A stretch of DNA of 64,000 nucleotides from Ciborinia camelliae (GCA_025890175.1 JANPYM010000002.1:3035077-3099076); one strand, 5' to 3'. Counted from the first letter of the stretch, positions 19,633-31,729 are shown. The notes: generated from the letters alone by a model not told the origin. A program made the numbers and translations.

Positions 19633-21274
19633 TCATAAAGGTACATTATATCCCTTAAACTTTCGCGCCGGTACTCCTTGCTCAAACAACCAATCCAACT
19701 CATCAAATCTCCTCCCATTAGTTTCTGGTACTCTCAACCAAACCCATAAAGTTCCCATAGTTGATGTGCCCGTAAAAATAAACCCAATCTTTCCTCTCAA
19801 ATTTGCAGAATCTGGATTTATCAACAGTGGGATAGCAATATTCATGAAAATCCCAAAGAGACTTTGCACCACTATACCCAGCCCAACAGTTCTCGAGCGT
19901 AGTGATGAAGAAGGAATTTCCGCGAATAGTGCCCAACCCATTGGTCCAATGGTCGAGAGGTAAACAAACGAGAACATGATTACACAAGCTACTTGGCCAA
20001 AAGCAAATTTTTTGCTGGAGTAATTGGGTAGGATATCCAATACACCAATCAGGAACAGCAAAAGAGTCAAAATTGCTGTTCCCACTAGAGATGTAGATCG
20101 CCGTCCACAACTATTGATAAGAAACCATGAACAAATAACACCCAATAATCCTAAAACCGAGACTCCGACTGATAACGTATATGCGTTTGAATCGGAAAGA
20201 CCGGCAAGTTCAAAGAAATAACTCGAGTATGAGATAGCGAAGACGACACCAGTAAGTTGTGAGACAGCGAAGATACCCATAGCGATTTCGGTGCGACGAA
20301 GGTTGGAACCCCGGAAGCAATCGAGGTAGGTGGTTTCGGAAGAGTTTTTTGCTTCTGTGGAGATACTGGTTGCCATTTCTCCTACAGTGGTAGCTGGAGA
20401 TGGGTAACCAAGACGATCGAGAGTCGAGGTTGTTAAGTCCGTATTGGAATTACGAAGGAGATACCAAGGAGATTCGGGTGCAAATGGGAGGCCGAGGAGG
20501 ATAATGATTGGAAAAAAGAATTGAAGAGCAAAGGGAATTTTGTAAGCCGCTGACGAAGAAAATGTTCCTGTACCCTTGAGGACTAGATTTCCCGTAAGTT
20601 GGCCGATGGAAATGAGTAGTTGAACTCCAGAAGTAGTTAAGCCTCGAATTTTCGCAGGACAAATTTCGGCAGCATAGCTTGATGGAACAGTGAGGAATGT
20701 ACCCAAGGAAAGACCATTGATGAGCTGTAACAAATTAGTTTAATCCGAGTTCATCAAAGGGAGTTCTTACCTTGCCTAGGAGTAGGACCGGAGACGATAT
20801 AGAGAATACTTGCAAGAATACCCCACAAATACTCAATATACATCCAACTCCCATCGTTAACCTCTTCCCAAACTTATCCGCAAGATATCCTGTTGCAATA
20901 GCTCCAAAGAATTGGCCAATATATGAAGCCGAGTTGAACCCCGTTTGCCATTTTGAGCTTATTATATATTTACCTTTGTATTGATATCCAAAATCACGCT
21001 CGAAGGAAGCTATAGATATTGCACCACCGGATATCTATAAATATTTCAGCCACAACTTAGGATTTTTGGATTTCAAGATTCTACTAACCTGCATGTCCAT
21101 CCCCCAGTTAACAGCAGCCAATGCAAAGAATCCAGACCATAACACCGCCACCTTATATATCTTCACCATTTGCCATGTCGAAACATTTTCCTGTCCTTCT
21201 TCAATTGATGAACCCCGGACTGAGGCAACAGGGTCCTCAGAAATGTTCACTATTTGTGTCCCCTTCATTGTCAT
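19633..21274 (-). CDS. MFS sugar transporter (maltose/hexose permease-like)
   Basis: A 513-residue protein in three exons: 21274-21089, 21034-20771 and 20724-19633. Phase is zero at both junctions. Sugar-porter signatures are visible: GMDMQISGGA at the first helix, YLADKFGKRLTMG between helices 2 and 3, AEICPAKIRGLTTSGVQLLIS around helices 4-5, the PESPWYLL motif after helix 6, and GWALFAEIPSSSLRSRT towards helix 10. This matches the fungal alpha-glucoside/hexose proton symporters (general alpha-glucoside permease group). Transported sugar is not deducible. Two start ATGs lie six bases apart (21274 and 21268). The C-terminus is short and polar (GVPARKFKGYNVPL). No sugar-metabolising gene lies next to it. 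Confidence 0.92.
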
Positions 21275-21903
21275 GTTTTCGTTATTGTCGACCTAAGCAA
21301 AGAAAAAAGAGGTCTATAAATTCATTTTCTGGGTATTTCTTGTCAAGTAGAATGGTATATCAATGCTGATATTCGAAAGATTTACATGCGGGAGCCATGC
21401 TCAACGATGTAAAATCTGGGGAAATCCTGGACTGCTACATTTTATAGCCAAGGATAAAAGTCAAAATGGGACTACTTATCAAATGAATTGTTAAGAGGCT
21501 GGGGTTTCCACAGAGGCCGGTGAAGGTTACCCCTGATTATATATGCTTACTAAAGGGGCTAAACGTTCTTTGTCGGATTTGATTTGCTCCAGATCTGGCG
21601 CTTGCTGCATGAGGATAGGCATGAAAACTTAAATTCAAAATACGGGGCAATAGACTGGGGTTAGAAACCCTTAAATCTTTAGACCGTAATAGGCTAATAG
21701 CTCATCGTTGAGCTTGTAATGTCAGAAAAACCTAGAAAAGTGGACCAACCAGTTAAATGCTTCGTACTATCCCAAAAACATCTTCAAATTTTTCAACTTC
21801 CTTGTAACAATTGTCCGTAACAATAATTCAGCATGAACAATGAAATGCGGCTCGGAAGAGTCCGGATTATAATAGGGGAATTCGCTGAAAATACAAAAAC
21901 AAC
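21275..21903. other. Upstream region of the sugar transporter
   Basis: This stretch should contain the transporter promoter. A 71-codon minus frame (21767-21982) overlaps the 3' end of the next ORF in another phase and was judged a shadow. No repeat or RNA gene is seen. Confidence 0.45.
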
Positions 21904-22710
21904 TCAAATCACCCCAGCAAATATCAAAAGAAGGAGTCTCCCCAATTCCTTTTTCTCTATTTGCCAATAATCTTGTGCACACGTCTGTAGTTCTTGTTGA
22001 TCTAGATACGGTATTGTTTGAATCAGATCTTTGATAATATCAACATCATGTCCACTCATTAACACGACCGATCGTAGCAAAATCAATACCCCGGCACCTC
22101 CTAGGACATGTGAGATCATTGGTGTAAGGTAAAGAGCTGTTCCAATGAATTCATAGAATAGAAATCCATCAAAAACTCCAAGTCGCCGATCTTCTAGCAA
22201 TATGTCACTTATTGCTTGGAGCAGGTGCAAAATTTGTTGGGCTGCGTGGTTTTCCATTGGGTGGTTTCCCACTGAGCAATAAAGAAGCATATCATCAATT
22301 CGAGAGGACAGAGGGTTCTCTATTTCTCTGATTCGAATACCGAATGGATCTGGATAATACTGCGTCTGTTCCAAACTGCTTATGACCGCACAAACCCATC
22401 GCCCTGCCTCCGAAAGCTTCTCGCCATCATCAAAATGTTCGAATGTATCCCCAAAGATTTCCATAAAATCGATTCTTGGGTTGCCTCTTTCTCGAGCTTG
22501 ATGGTGAATGCCAGGTAGGTTGCGTGCAAGTTCATTTGAACGCATTCGCACATCTCTCTCTGGAAAGCTAAGAACCACAGGTGGTGAGATCCTTTCAAGA
22601 TGCTTAACGGGGCTCTTGTAATGTAAAGATGGAATTGGCAAGACAGAATTCGAAACGTAACGCCGATTGTTTCGCAAGCCAGCCGTAATTATTCCATGAT
22701 ACGGAGCCAT
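21904..22710 (-). CDS. Hypothetical protein, unrecognised
   Basis: A 268-codon minus-strand frame from the ATG at 22710. The open frame reaches 22743 without an earlier ATG, and a good splice acceptor (tctttgcag) ends at 22734, so an upstream exon is possible. The product has a charged N-terminal third and a more hydrophobic, helical second half (FDGFLFYEFIGTALYLTPMISHVLGGAGVLILL), which might be one or two membrane helices or the core of a helical domain. I recognise no family. Its length in AT-rich DNA argues for a real gene, but no motif confirms it. It could also be a remnant of a larger regulator or metabolic gene. Confidence 0.45.
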   Translation of the reverse strand: MAPYHGIITAGLRNNRRYVSNSVLPIPSLHYKSPVKHLERISPPVVLSFPERDVRMRSNELARNLPGIHHQARERGNPRIDFMEIFGDTFEHFDDGEKLSEAGRWVCAVISSLEQTQYYPDPFGIRIREIENPLSSRIDDMLLYCSVGNHPMENHAAQQILHLLQAISDILLEDRRLGVFDGFLFYEFIGTALYLTPMISHVLGGAGVLILLRSVVLMSGHDVDIIKDLIQTIPYLDQQELQTCAQDYWQIEKKELGRLLLLIFAGVI

Positions 22711-24652
22711 TTGATAGACTCGGCATTGATTCTGCAAAGACAATTTCTTCGAAAATGAGAGAAGATGAATTCAACGGGATGACACCGTTGACCAGTGCCC
22801 TCCAGATAAATTTGTATTCGCGATTACTGGTGTTTGATTTCAGGGAACACAAGGGAGAAGACAGCTAGAGAAAACAAGTTTATGAAAGAAGTTGTAAGCA
22901 GATACCTAGAAGCTTAATATAAACAAACTTAAATCTCACACCGTCGTACAAACCAATACACTCATCTTCGGGATCAAGTCACACACGTACAATTTCAACA
23001 ACACAAGATAAAAATTGGTTCGATGCCATTGACTTCTAGTTTATCATTCCGAGCTGTAATACGGCAAAGATCTTCCCTATCGTGCTACGCAAACATAAGA
23101 AAATGCCCAGATAATATGCCGATTGATTGTGGGGATAAGAAATGAGGCGGATTGCATGATAACATAGTATGTTTTAACATCTTGGCGGATGAATACTGGT
23201 GCACTTGACCAGCAATCTCAACACAATAGAATCTTTCTTGTATGCAAGAGTGGACTGATGGTAAGCTCAGCTTGTAGGGGATATGTAGGTAGCAGCGATT
23301 TGGGTGATGGAAAATTCTTGATATATGGCCCGCCCACTGAATTACCTAGTTAGAGCAAACAGACGTGACAGAGCAAGCAGCCGTGGAGAAGGCTTCGCCG
23401 AGAATATCATTTGCTTGGTGAGTATAATGGTGGATTTATATATTCGGCTGTAACTCATCGCCTTCAATATATGCCATGACCATCATCAACTTTGATGTTT
23501 GTTCAATTTGAGGATTTACAACTCAGATGAAGTAAGAAAGGATTCAGAAGGGAACGAGCTGACTAAGCATCCATTTATTGTGATAAGAAAGCATCACGTG
23601 TCTGTGTCTCGTGTCTCTGTACAGTACAGTAATGGGTGCTTGGACCTGTTGGATTTTCTTCTGCTTTAACCTTAACCTTAAGTTATTATTTTCCCATTGA
23701 CAAGTTACAACACCTATTGAACAAACCTGCCTGGTAAGTACTAGGTATCTCAAGTTCTCAACAGGACAACAGGACGACTGGACGACTGGACGACTGGACA
23801 CCAAGGCCAAGGCCAAGGCCATCAAATTCATGAATATCAGAAGATGTCAGAGTTTCATTAGGCCTTGTCCATAAACTTATCTGTGAACTTAACTACCTAG
23901 TGAAAGTCCATCCAGTTGTCATCAAAATATACATGGATGAATATTGACAAGATGTCTGTTATTTATTTCCCAAAATTGATAAATATACACACATCAACAT
24001 CATGGCATTCACTGAACTAAGAACTTGGTATTGTATTTGGCAAGTTGGATGGATTGTATACTTTATGTCCAATCCATAACATTCATGTCAAAATCTAAAT
24101 GGCATCTTGAATGCTACTCAGTCAATGGACATTGCCTTTTCATGGAGTGAGTTTGAGAAAAATTACCAAGACTGGTAAATAAGAAAGATGATGCTCAAGA
24201 AATCCAATTTCCCTAACAAATTAAAGCAATCTTATGAAGATTTTAGATACAATTAATGCTCGCTGCCACGATGCCACGATGCGTATGATTCCCCTCCATT
24301 CTCTATCCCATCATCATCCTTGACACTCAAATAAAAAGAAGAATAACCACTTTGAATGCAGAAAATGACCCAAATTCATCCATACAAAGAAGCAAGTGCA
24401 TATAAGCCAAATGGTTGACGACCCAGAAGCAATTTCGATTGCAGAAGAAAGAAAGGAAAGATATGAGAGCTCCAAGGCAATAGAAGGAGGTGTGCAGTTC
24501 GATCTACTTATTCATTAGTTATAGTTTCGATTTGGTCCTGATAGAAAATACCCACCCAACATCGAAGATGTGTGGTCTTATCCAAACTCAGAAGCTCAGA
24601 AGCCCGTGATTGGTATGTTCTATCTCATTTGAATGCTTCATCTCGTTCCGAG
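22711..24652. other. Gene-poor stretch, 1.9 kb
   Basis: No gene is supported. Short tandem repeats lie near 23760-23822: GACGACTG units (three) followed by AAGGCC units (three to four), partly inside a 95-codon minus frame (23544-23831) that has no other feature. The rest is AT-rich single-copy DNA. The final part is the 3' flank of the acidic nuclear-type gene. Confidence 0.5.
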
Positions 24653-26136
24653 TCATGCATCACTATCATCATCATCATCATCAACCTTGGTATCTTCTTC
24701 GGACTCAAATTTGTCGAAATCCTCTTCATCATCGTCGTCATCCACCACCTTGTTTTCAGCACAGGCCTCATCTTCTTCTTCTTCATCTGAACCCTCTGCA
24801 TAATTCTTGCCAGGAATCTTCCAATCATTCTGTTTGTCTCCATTTTTATCGTGACCAGTCATCTCCTTGGTGTCCTCGTTTTTATACCTCATGTAAACAT
24901 TATTTTGATCAATCTTGCCCTCGGCACGAAGTCTTGTGTATTTCTTTTCCAGAAGAGCAATGGGATGTTCGTTACTGGTTTGATCCTTGATGTATTTTTG
25001 AACCTCAGTCCACTTTTTCTCATTGTGCTTTTTTAGCAAAGCTTTCAAGGACTGGTCGTACTCCAGCTCAAGATCCTGTAGTCGAAGACACATCTTGTAG
25101 ATCTAAATGCACCAATTAGTAAAGAAGTCAAGAAAATAATGGTGATGAGAAAATGAAACCAAACATACATCTTCCTCTGCCATTTGAGATCCTGCAGCCT
25201 GAATGTAATTTTGATATCGTTTTCGAATCGTAGTTTCGTGATCACTTGATGCAGCTTGATGCCTATATTCAATGGCAAGTTCCTTCCATGACATCTTGGG
25301 GTTGTTCTTTCTCAAATCAAACAAGAGTTTGTCTTTTTCATTCAACTCTTCATATGAGTCAGGCATCTTTTCATAGTCCCTTGGCCCTCGGGCCTTCTTA
25401 CTGCGAGGTCCATCATTTGCAGAGGGAGCGGCACGCTTTTTGTTAGACTTGGGAGGGAGAGCGGCCTTCTTGAGCGGCTTCTTTTTCTCGGAATCGGAGA
25501 CGGCGGGAGAGTCATTGTCAGATACTTCAGCGTCTGTGGTAGCTGGTTTCTTGGCAGTAGATGACTTGGGGACGGCATCGGGTTTCTTGGTAGATTTTTC
25601 CTCGGATTCGCCATCATCACTTGTGACACCGGTAACTGGCATTGCCTTGGGCTTGATAGCCTTGGACGCAGGTTTCTTGCGAGTAGTGGTGGACTTGCAC
25701 GAGTTCAGTTTGTCCTCATCACCAAGATCATTGCCATCGGAGGCATCGCTATTCTCATCGGTACTCGGAACCACGGCATTCTTCATGTTCACTTTTTTGT
25801 TCTTTGGAGTATGAAGCTTTTTAGCTGACGATATGATTGGCGATAGATCTTCGGATGGGGAAATCTATAGTTAAATCAATCAGTGAGGTGCGGCTTTATT
25901 GAGGCGAAATGTACGAGGAAAGAGGCTGGAGCAAATAGACCCAATTCGTAGCCATCCGCGTGACTGGAAGTGGAAAGAACCCATAAGAGGCGTGAGAAGC
26001 AACAAGTATTGCGAATCTCACGCCTCTAGTATTGCAAATATTGGGGGTGAAGAGACATTGTACTCACATCTGATCGATCTGCTAAATCCTGTGGAGTAGC
26101 ACGCGATGAACGACTCTCAGCTCTGGCATTGCCCAT
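24653..26136 (-). CDS. Acidic, lysine-rich nuclear-type protein with a helical SANT/Myb-like segment
   Basis: A 404-residue protein in three exons: 26136-26068, 25864-25169 and 25102-24653, all phase 0. Residues about 24-155 are low-complexity (Lys, Ser, Pro, Asp; many KKP and SD words), as in disordered chromatin proteins. A conserved-looking block follows: ARGPRDYEKMPDSYEELNEK, then FDLRKNNPKMSWKELAIEYR and an ETTIRKRYQNYIQAAG helix. Tryptophan and helix spacing resemble Myb/SANT-like DNA-binding modules. After a basic coiled-coil-prone section (KKHNEKKWTEVQKYIK), the C-terminus is an Asp/Glu tail (DDDDDEEDFDKFESEEDT...DDDDDDSDA). Inferred location is the nucleus; a chromatin or histone-binding role is only a guess. 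The first intron (26067-25865, 203 nt) is unusually long and carries a perfect hairpin. Confidence 0.82.
25986..26027. repeat. Perfect 12-bp inverted repeat inside an intron
   Basis: AGAGGCGTGAGA at 25986-25997 and its exact reverse complement TCTCACGCCTCT at 26016-26027 enclose an 18-nt spacer. The hairpin lies wholly in intron 1 of the acidic nuclear-type gene. Confidence 0.9.
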
Positions 26137-27646
26137 ACTGGAAGATTTATGATCTGATTCAGAAGATATGCTCAGAGGAATAAGCTTTGGGGCGTTAGCG
26201 AGAGGTTCAAGTTGTCGTCAATGCCGTGCTCTTAAAGTTATGTTGTTGTACGAAACTTATAAAATGTCGGAGATATAGATCGAATGTAACAGAGACACCC
26301 AGATGACGGACGTTCCAGCTCTTGATGGTTGAAGAATCACCAAGTGTAGTGGAGAAATATGATTACAGAATTCGACGGCTTTAGGCTAACAAAGTGTCCC
26401 GTCTCATTTTGTTCCTTGTCTCCAATTTCAGTATGGTTTGATATTGGAAATCTGTGTTTCCATAGTCCGGAATGCTGTCTGACAATGAAAGACTTCTTGA
26501 TTATTGAACCCGATTAGAAAATTTAGATTATTTAGAATATTCATATCACTCAATTCCTTTCGAACATCAAATCCTATTCATACATTGAAAGCTCAAATCT
26601 GGTCTTCTGATCCGGACAAATGGACATCCTATTTGGAAATCAAGGCCCATGAGTGGTCAAAAATTGCCATGTATAAATGATTTGGGTAAGAATAGATTAG
26701 TTTACAAAGGATGCATTGGGAAAGGGGCTTGCGGAGATTCAGAAATTTGCAGGAAGATGGATGGAAATAGCAAGACTGTTCCAGATAGCCCTTGCATATC
26801 TTGACTTCTATGCTATATGGTATTGGCTTGGCCTATTTCGTGACTGAACATGCACAAGTGTAAGAATCAAGTAAAGAAAAACTAATGATGAAGGTCTGCC
26901 TTAACACACATGTCTCAAAATCAGTGTCTTTCAAGCTACTTGGTGTGTGACATGCACGTGTGAACATCATGCACCGATACAGTTTTTGATCCACATTAAT
27001 GTTCTTGAAAATACTCGAAAGATGGGGAATGAGCACCATGATTCTCAGACTTTCAATTGTGAACCATGGCACTTGTAGTTCGCTCAGAATCGAATCTTCT
27101 GCTCAACAGGGAATAACATTTCATAGCCAAGTCTTTAAATAAATCAAGGTTTCAAATTCAAAACGACAAGGTTAGATAAAAATGCTTGAAGAATTGGATG
27201 AAAGCAGAGTGATCATGAAAGCTAATTGATACCGCAAATGATCCAAAAATGTGATACAATTATCTGGTCTTGTAATCGTAGTGTGGTAACCCTCCCAAGC
27301 ATTTTCAGTCTAATCAACTGCTCATAAAAGCGCTGAGAAGTCATACTATCTCAATCCTAACTCGTCTTTGCAATTCTGTTCAAAATCTTGATGATCCAAT
27401 CATTTGGATGACCTCATATTAACCTGCCCCTACAACTCAAAGGGGACCGGGATAATGGCATTGGAATCCCTATTTCCAAGTTCAACATTCTCCAGTGCTT
27501 AATCAGGGTTAGTAATTTACTATTATAGATACCTGGTAGGTATATAACATGAAATCTCTAAGCGAACAAACGAGAAGGAATAGGCCTCTCCCCTAAAAGA
27601 ATCATAACTCATCCCATCTTCCCTTACCCACCTACCCAAGCCTTAA
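26137..27646. other. Gene-free stretch, 1.5 kb
   Basis: Upstream region of the acidic nuclear-type gene, then featureless AT-rich DNA. The 79-codon minus frame at 26833-27072 has no motif. I see no RNA gene or repeat. Confidence 0.5.
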
Positions 27647-28285
27647 TCACGCACCCCTTCTCTTCGTCCCCCAACTCTCCGCCTCCCCCCTCACAGCCCC
27701 CACAAATTCCTCCAAACTCCGCGTCCACCCCGCCCCAAACCTCTCACACAAAACCCTCACGTACCCACCCTTCCAAAACCCCTCCTCAGTACAAACAACC
27801 ACCCTCGTGCCCTCCGTCTCCCCTCTCTTTAACGCCATCCCAAGTTCCACCAATGACGTCCCACCCACGCCTTTTATCCCCTCGCGGACATCCGACCCTA
27901 TGAATCCCACCACAACAATATCCGCTAATTCCAATCCTTGGATTTCAAAATTAGCCTGTGTGACGAATTTATTATCCGAAGGGTCTTCGCGCCAAGTGGA
28001 GTCCCATTCGGGATTATAGGGGTCAATTATCGTGAGCGGTGAGAGGGGAACCGAGCTATTTATATTATTGCTCGTGTCTGTAGGAAAGGGGGAAGACGTA
28101 AAAATATATTCGGTGAGAGTTTGTTGCCAACGCCTTTCGTCTTTATTGTAGTTTGTGGTGCCGGAGAGGAAAATTATAGGACGGGGTAGATTTTCAGGGC
28201 TGGAGATTTTGCCATTTTCGACTAAAAGGTTTGAAATGGGTGTTATCAAAATGCTTTGGTCTGGGGGACTGGTGGGTGAAGACAT
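27647..28285 (-). CDS. Nucleoside 2-deoxyribosyltransferase-like protein
   Basis: A single-exon, 212-residue protein. The N-terminal strand and loop PIIFLSGTTNYNKDERRWQQ correspond to the FL(S/A)G(S/T) nucleotide-sugar loop of the Nuc_deoxyri_tr2 family. The segment IIDPYNPEWDSTW and the Asp-containing ADIVVVGFIGSDVREG follow, then GGTSLVELGMALKRG with the Glu in the position of the family's catalytic glutamate. Family chemistry: exchange of bases between deoxyribonucleosides, or hydrolysis of N-glycosidic bonds; many fungal members are untested. The coding strand is rich in G, and the 3' third shows strong C/T bias on the plus strand. There are no membrane segments and no clear partners nearby. 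Confidence 0.8.
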   Translation of the reverse strand: MSSPTSPPDQSILITPISNLLVENGKISSPENLPRPIIFLSGTTNYNKDERRWQQTLTEYIFTSSPFPTDTSNNINSSVPLSPLTIIDPYNPEWDSTWREDPSDNKFVTQANFEIQGLELADIVVVGFIGSDVREGIKGVGGTSLVELGMALKRGETEGTRVVVCTEEGFWKGGYVRVLCERFGAGWTRSLEEFVGAVRGEAESWGTKRRGA

Positions 28286-28698
28286 AATGCAGGCGATGAG
28301 AGTACCTGCGTACTGCGCGAGGAATTCAACGGCGATTACAGTAGGGATGACAAGGTAATTCTAAGAGAGTTGATGAATGGTTGTTACGAGAATTTTCCCC
28401 TAGCATTTTTTTATCCTAGATGTGAATATGACAGTCCCTAATCTTCGTTGTAAATTCTTTGCGGTGAGGAAGTGAGGTTCAAATTTGAGGCTGTAAATTG
28501 ATTGGACTATATTACATCACATTTGCATCAGGTTATTAGCCAATCATAAATTCGCAAATCTACCGGTTCTGAAGCGGATACCAATTTATCAAATTCATGA
28601 AACATCCATCTCCTCATGATGAAATTCAGTAAAATTCTCTTTTGAAGTATAAAGGGTATAAATAAATCCATCCATAAATGATCCCACCACCAGTCTAT
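28286..28698. other. Intergenic stretch between two minus-strand genes
   Basis: About 410 bases: promoter of the deoxyribosyltransferase-like gene at the left and the 3' UTR of the CLC gene at the right. No gene or repeat is seen. Confidence 0.55.
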
Positions 28699-31505
28699 CT
28701 ACCGATCCTCTAACTCAACTCCATCAAAACCCTCTTCCGCCCCAGCCATTATATTTCCACTTCCACGATCTTGCGGAAACCTTGGACTCCCCCTCCTTCC
28801 TATCGTCTCTCCACTAACAAGTCTAATCCTTCCACCGCTAGCAGTATGTACTTTATTGCCCACCCAAGACCCCACACTTCTCATTATATCCCATATCCTT
28901 TCTTCATTGTTTGATAGAATTCGATCTCTTTCTTCTCTGAATCCTTCATTGGCTTCCACTTTGAACTGGTACTTCAGAACGTCTTTAACTGTTACCAGAC
29001 CTTCGAGTTTACCATGGTATTCGATCAGGATCACTCGAGGTCCAATCTTTTGGAATAATTCCATAACGGTTTCTAATGGTAATCGAGGGTGGACAGTAAC
29101 GGGTGTGGAATCTATAAATCGACTAAAATCCACAGACGATGATGCCATACCTTCAAATGTTGCGGAAAATGCAGGTGTATTGGGAGGGCTTGGATCATGA
29201 GTTGAATTATTGTTCGGAGGCGAGAAATAGCATTTTGCTGAAGGGGAGATGGTTCTATCTCTTTTGACACGATCGATTGCATACCGTAATTCTGTACGGC
29301 CAATGTATCCAACAAGAATTTTAGAAACACGATCCTCCACAATCGGAAATCCTTGATAGCGATCTTCGAGAAGCAATTTTTCTAAATGCTTCATAGTATA
29401 ACCTGCTGTTGGCAAAAGAACAACATCGGACGTCATGACTTGAGATACTGGTACGCCAAATGTATGCTCTTCCTTGTTATCAAGGAAGGGAAATCCGTTG
29501 AACCAAATCATACTATCCGCTATACCACCCTTTCCAAAGAATTCGGAGACGGCTTTCGTCACACCAACAACAATCATAGTTGGGAGAATATAGGTAGTAG
29601 CACCCGTAAGCTCAAACATGATAACGACGACTGAGACAGTGATATGCATAATACCACTCAAAGCGGCCGCTGCACCAAGGAAAGCATATGTTCCAGGCGT
29701 GATACAAGGTACATCTGGTTGACAAGAGGCGAAAAATACGGATGCGGGATAAGCTTCGTGAATAGCTTGGACGAGAATACCGATAGTACGACCAAAGGAT
29801 GCACCAATAGCCATAGATGGGACGAAAATTCCAGCTGGAACTTTACATCCATATGAGATGATTACGAGAAACATTCGAATGATCGTTGCCAAACTCAAAG
29901 AAAAGATCATCTTCCATCGATTCTCCTTATCACAAAGACCATTGTAATCTTCGGCGCCTTCACATTCCAAGAACAAAATCTCCATACTTTCGGTCATATC
30001 GATTCGTAAAAACATATTGGGATAGCAAATCAGAGCGGTTCCGGTCGCCAATAAGGTCGCTTCGAGTATTGCATATTTGGTGAGATACTTCTTTCGAAAT
30101 GCCTGTGCTCTCAAATTCCATTTAATCATAAATGCACCATAAAGTCCACCAAATCCTCCGAGTACAACGTAGAAAAGAACTTCGAAGAAATGCCATTCAC
30201 GATCATAGTGAACTTGAAACATGACAAGCTGACCTGTTCGGAATGGATTCATTGCTGCAAGAACAGCAGTTGCGACCAATGCGCAAAAGTAACTGCGCCA
30301 CATGGTCTTCAAGGGAAAATATGATGACATTTCCTCGAGAGAAAATAAAACACCTCCTATAGGACTACCGAATGCTACAGCAACACCAGCTGCTGCACAA
30401 GCACTTAGGATTTCTCGAGTTTTGGAGGCATTTCGTTTATATTTTTCGAAAAGCCTGGATATGACATTGCCGGTACATACTGCATAATGAACACTTGGTC
30501 CTTCTTTACCTACTGATAGACCAGAACCGATCGCCAGAGGAAGTGCCACAGATTTGATGATTAAAGTCCAGAATCCAAGAAATCCTTTCATAACAAATCC
30601 AGCAATGATGCATTTTATTTCGGAAATTCCGGATCCAGCTGCATAAGGAGCAAAAGATTTTACTAGACATGCTGAAGTCAATGCGAATGTCGTCTGAAGA
30701 GGTCAGTACAAATACAACCAGATCAAGGGGAAGAACCTACAGCAAATAAAGTGTATATCAAATAATTGACTGGTGAAAAAGAACTCCACCTATGCCAATC
30801 ATCACATCCTACCCCCAATTAGCATCTCTTCTCTCATCCAGTACTCAGGTACATGCCATTGTCTTCTCCCCAGCAACAAAAGTTCTCGTTGAGGTAGAAG
30901 CCCGTCTTGCAATATCCCATTTTAATGTCCGAAAGCCATTCCGTAATTATATTCAAAAACGCGGCATTAACACCAATTGCAGCCCCTATCTCATTCCATA
31001 TCAGCACGTCTCCCCTTGCCACGAGTATACCATCTCGTACCTATAAGAGTAACCACAATCCAAGCTTGCGCTGCATCATAAGATTCCCATAATTTATATC
31101 TCCACCCTGCATGTCCACCTCTTTCAAAAAACCCAGCTGTTTCCCTCTTTCGAACTTTCCTGCGTATTTGTTCTTTCGCCGCATCTTGGACCCAATCTTT
31201 GAGAGGTGTCAACTTGGTTGTCGCAAACTGACCAAATGAGGGGTATTACCTATAGTTGTGAAATCCTACCCAAATATGATTAGCACAAATATTGCGGAAC
31301 TATAATCTCAAAACTAGAAGCAGTAATATACCTCATAACGTTTGATCTCCTCGATTTCTTCATCAATTTGACGTTCTGCGACATTCGGCACATTGGTAGC
31401 CTCGCCTTGTTCAGCACTTGAAACGGCAAAGGATAGACGATGAGAGAAAGAACGTTGATGAATGCGCGCTGATGGCACAGAAAAGGAAGATGATCGTGAG
31501 TTCAT
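28699..31505 (-). CDS. CLC-family chloride channel / Cl-/H+ exchanger
   Basis: An 845-residue protein in six exons: 31505-31332, 31265-31250 (16 nt), 31196-31041, 30985-30857, 30808-30741 and 30693-28699. The junctions rebuild KRYEDFTTIDWVQDAA and GEDNGCDDWHRWSSFSP, both typical of fungal CLC-3/Gef1-like proteins. The anion-pathway motifs are GSGISE (about residues 201-206) and GKEGPSVH (about 243-250), with Glu at the external gate; FSLEEMSSYF carries the internal proton-glutamate region. Many hydrophobic helices fill the core. Two CBS domains close the protein (from about residue 600 and about 715-770). Presence of the gating Glu suggests an exchanger of endosome, Golgi or vacuole membranes, as for yeast Gef1; location is inferred. 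Intron 4 (30856-30809) needs a GC donor. Confidence 0.93.
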
Positions 31506-31729
31506 GGCCCCATTTGTACTGAAAGCATTGCGCGATTGAAGTAAATAATAATATACAAGAGCTCAATGTTCGAGATAGCTTGGCTGGTTGATGAGAGGCG
31601 GTCTAGGCGGCCGCTAGCGTCGGGTGAATCTTCGTCTGGTTCTTGACCTTGGCCAATTTACATAAGGTTATGGTCTGGATTGTGAATTGAAATTCAAGAT
31701 CAAATATTGGAAAGTGGCATTTAAAGTCT

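Noticed and set aside
25440..25814. 124-codon plus-strand frame
   Set aside because: It is antisense to the acidic nuclear-type gene exon 2; its Leu/Ser composition mirrors the Lys/Asp-rich sense codons.
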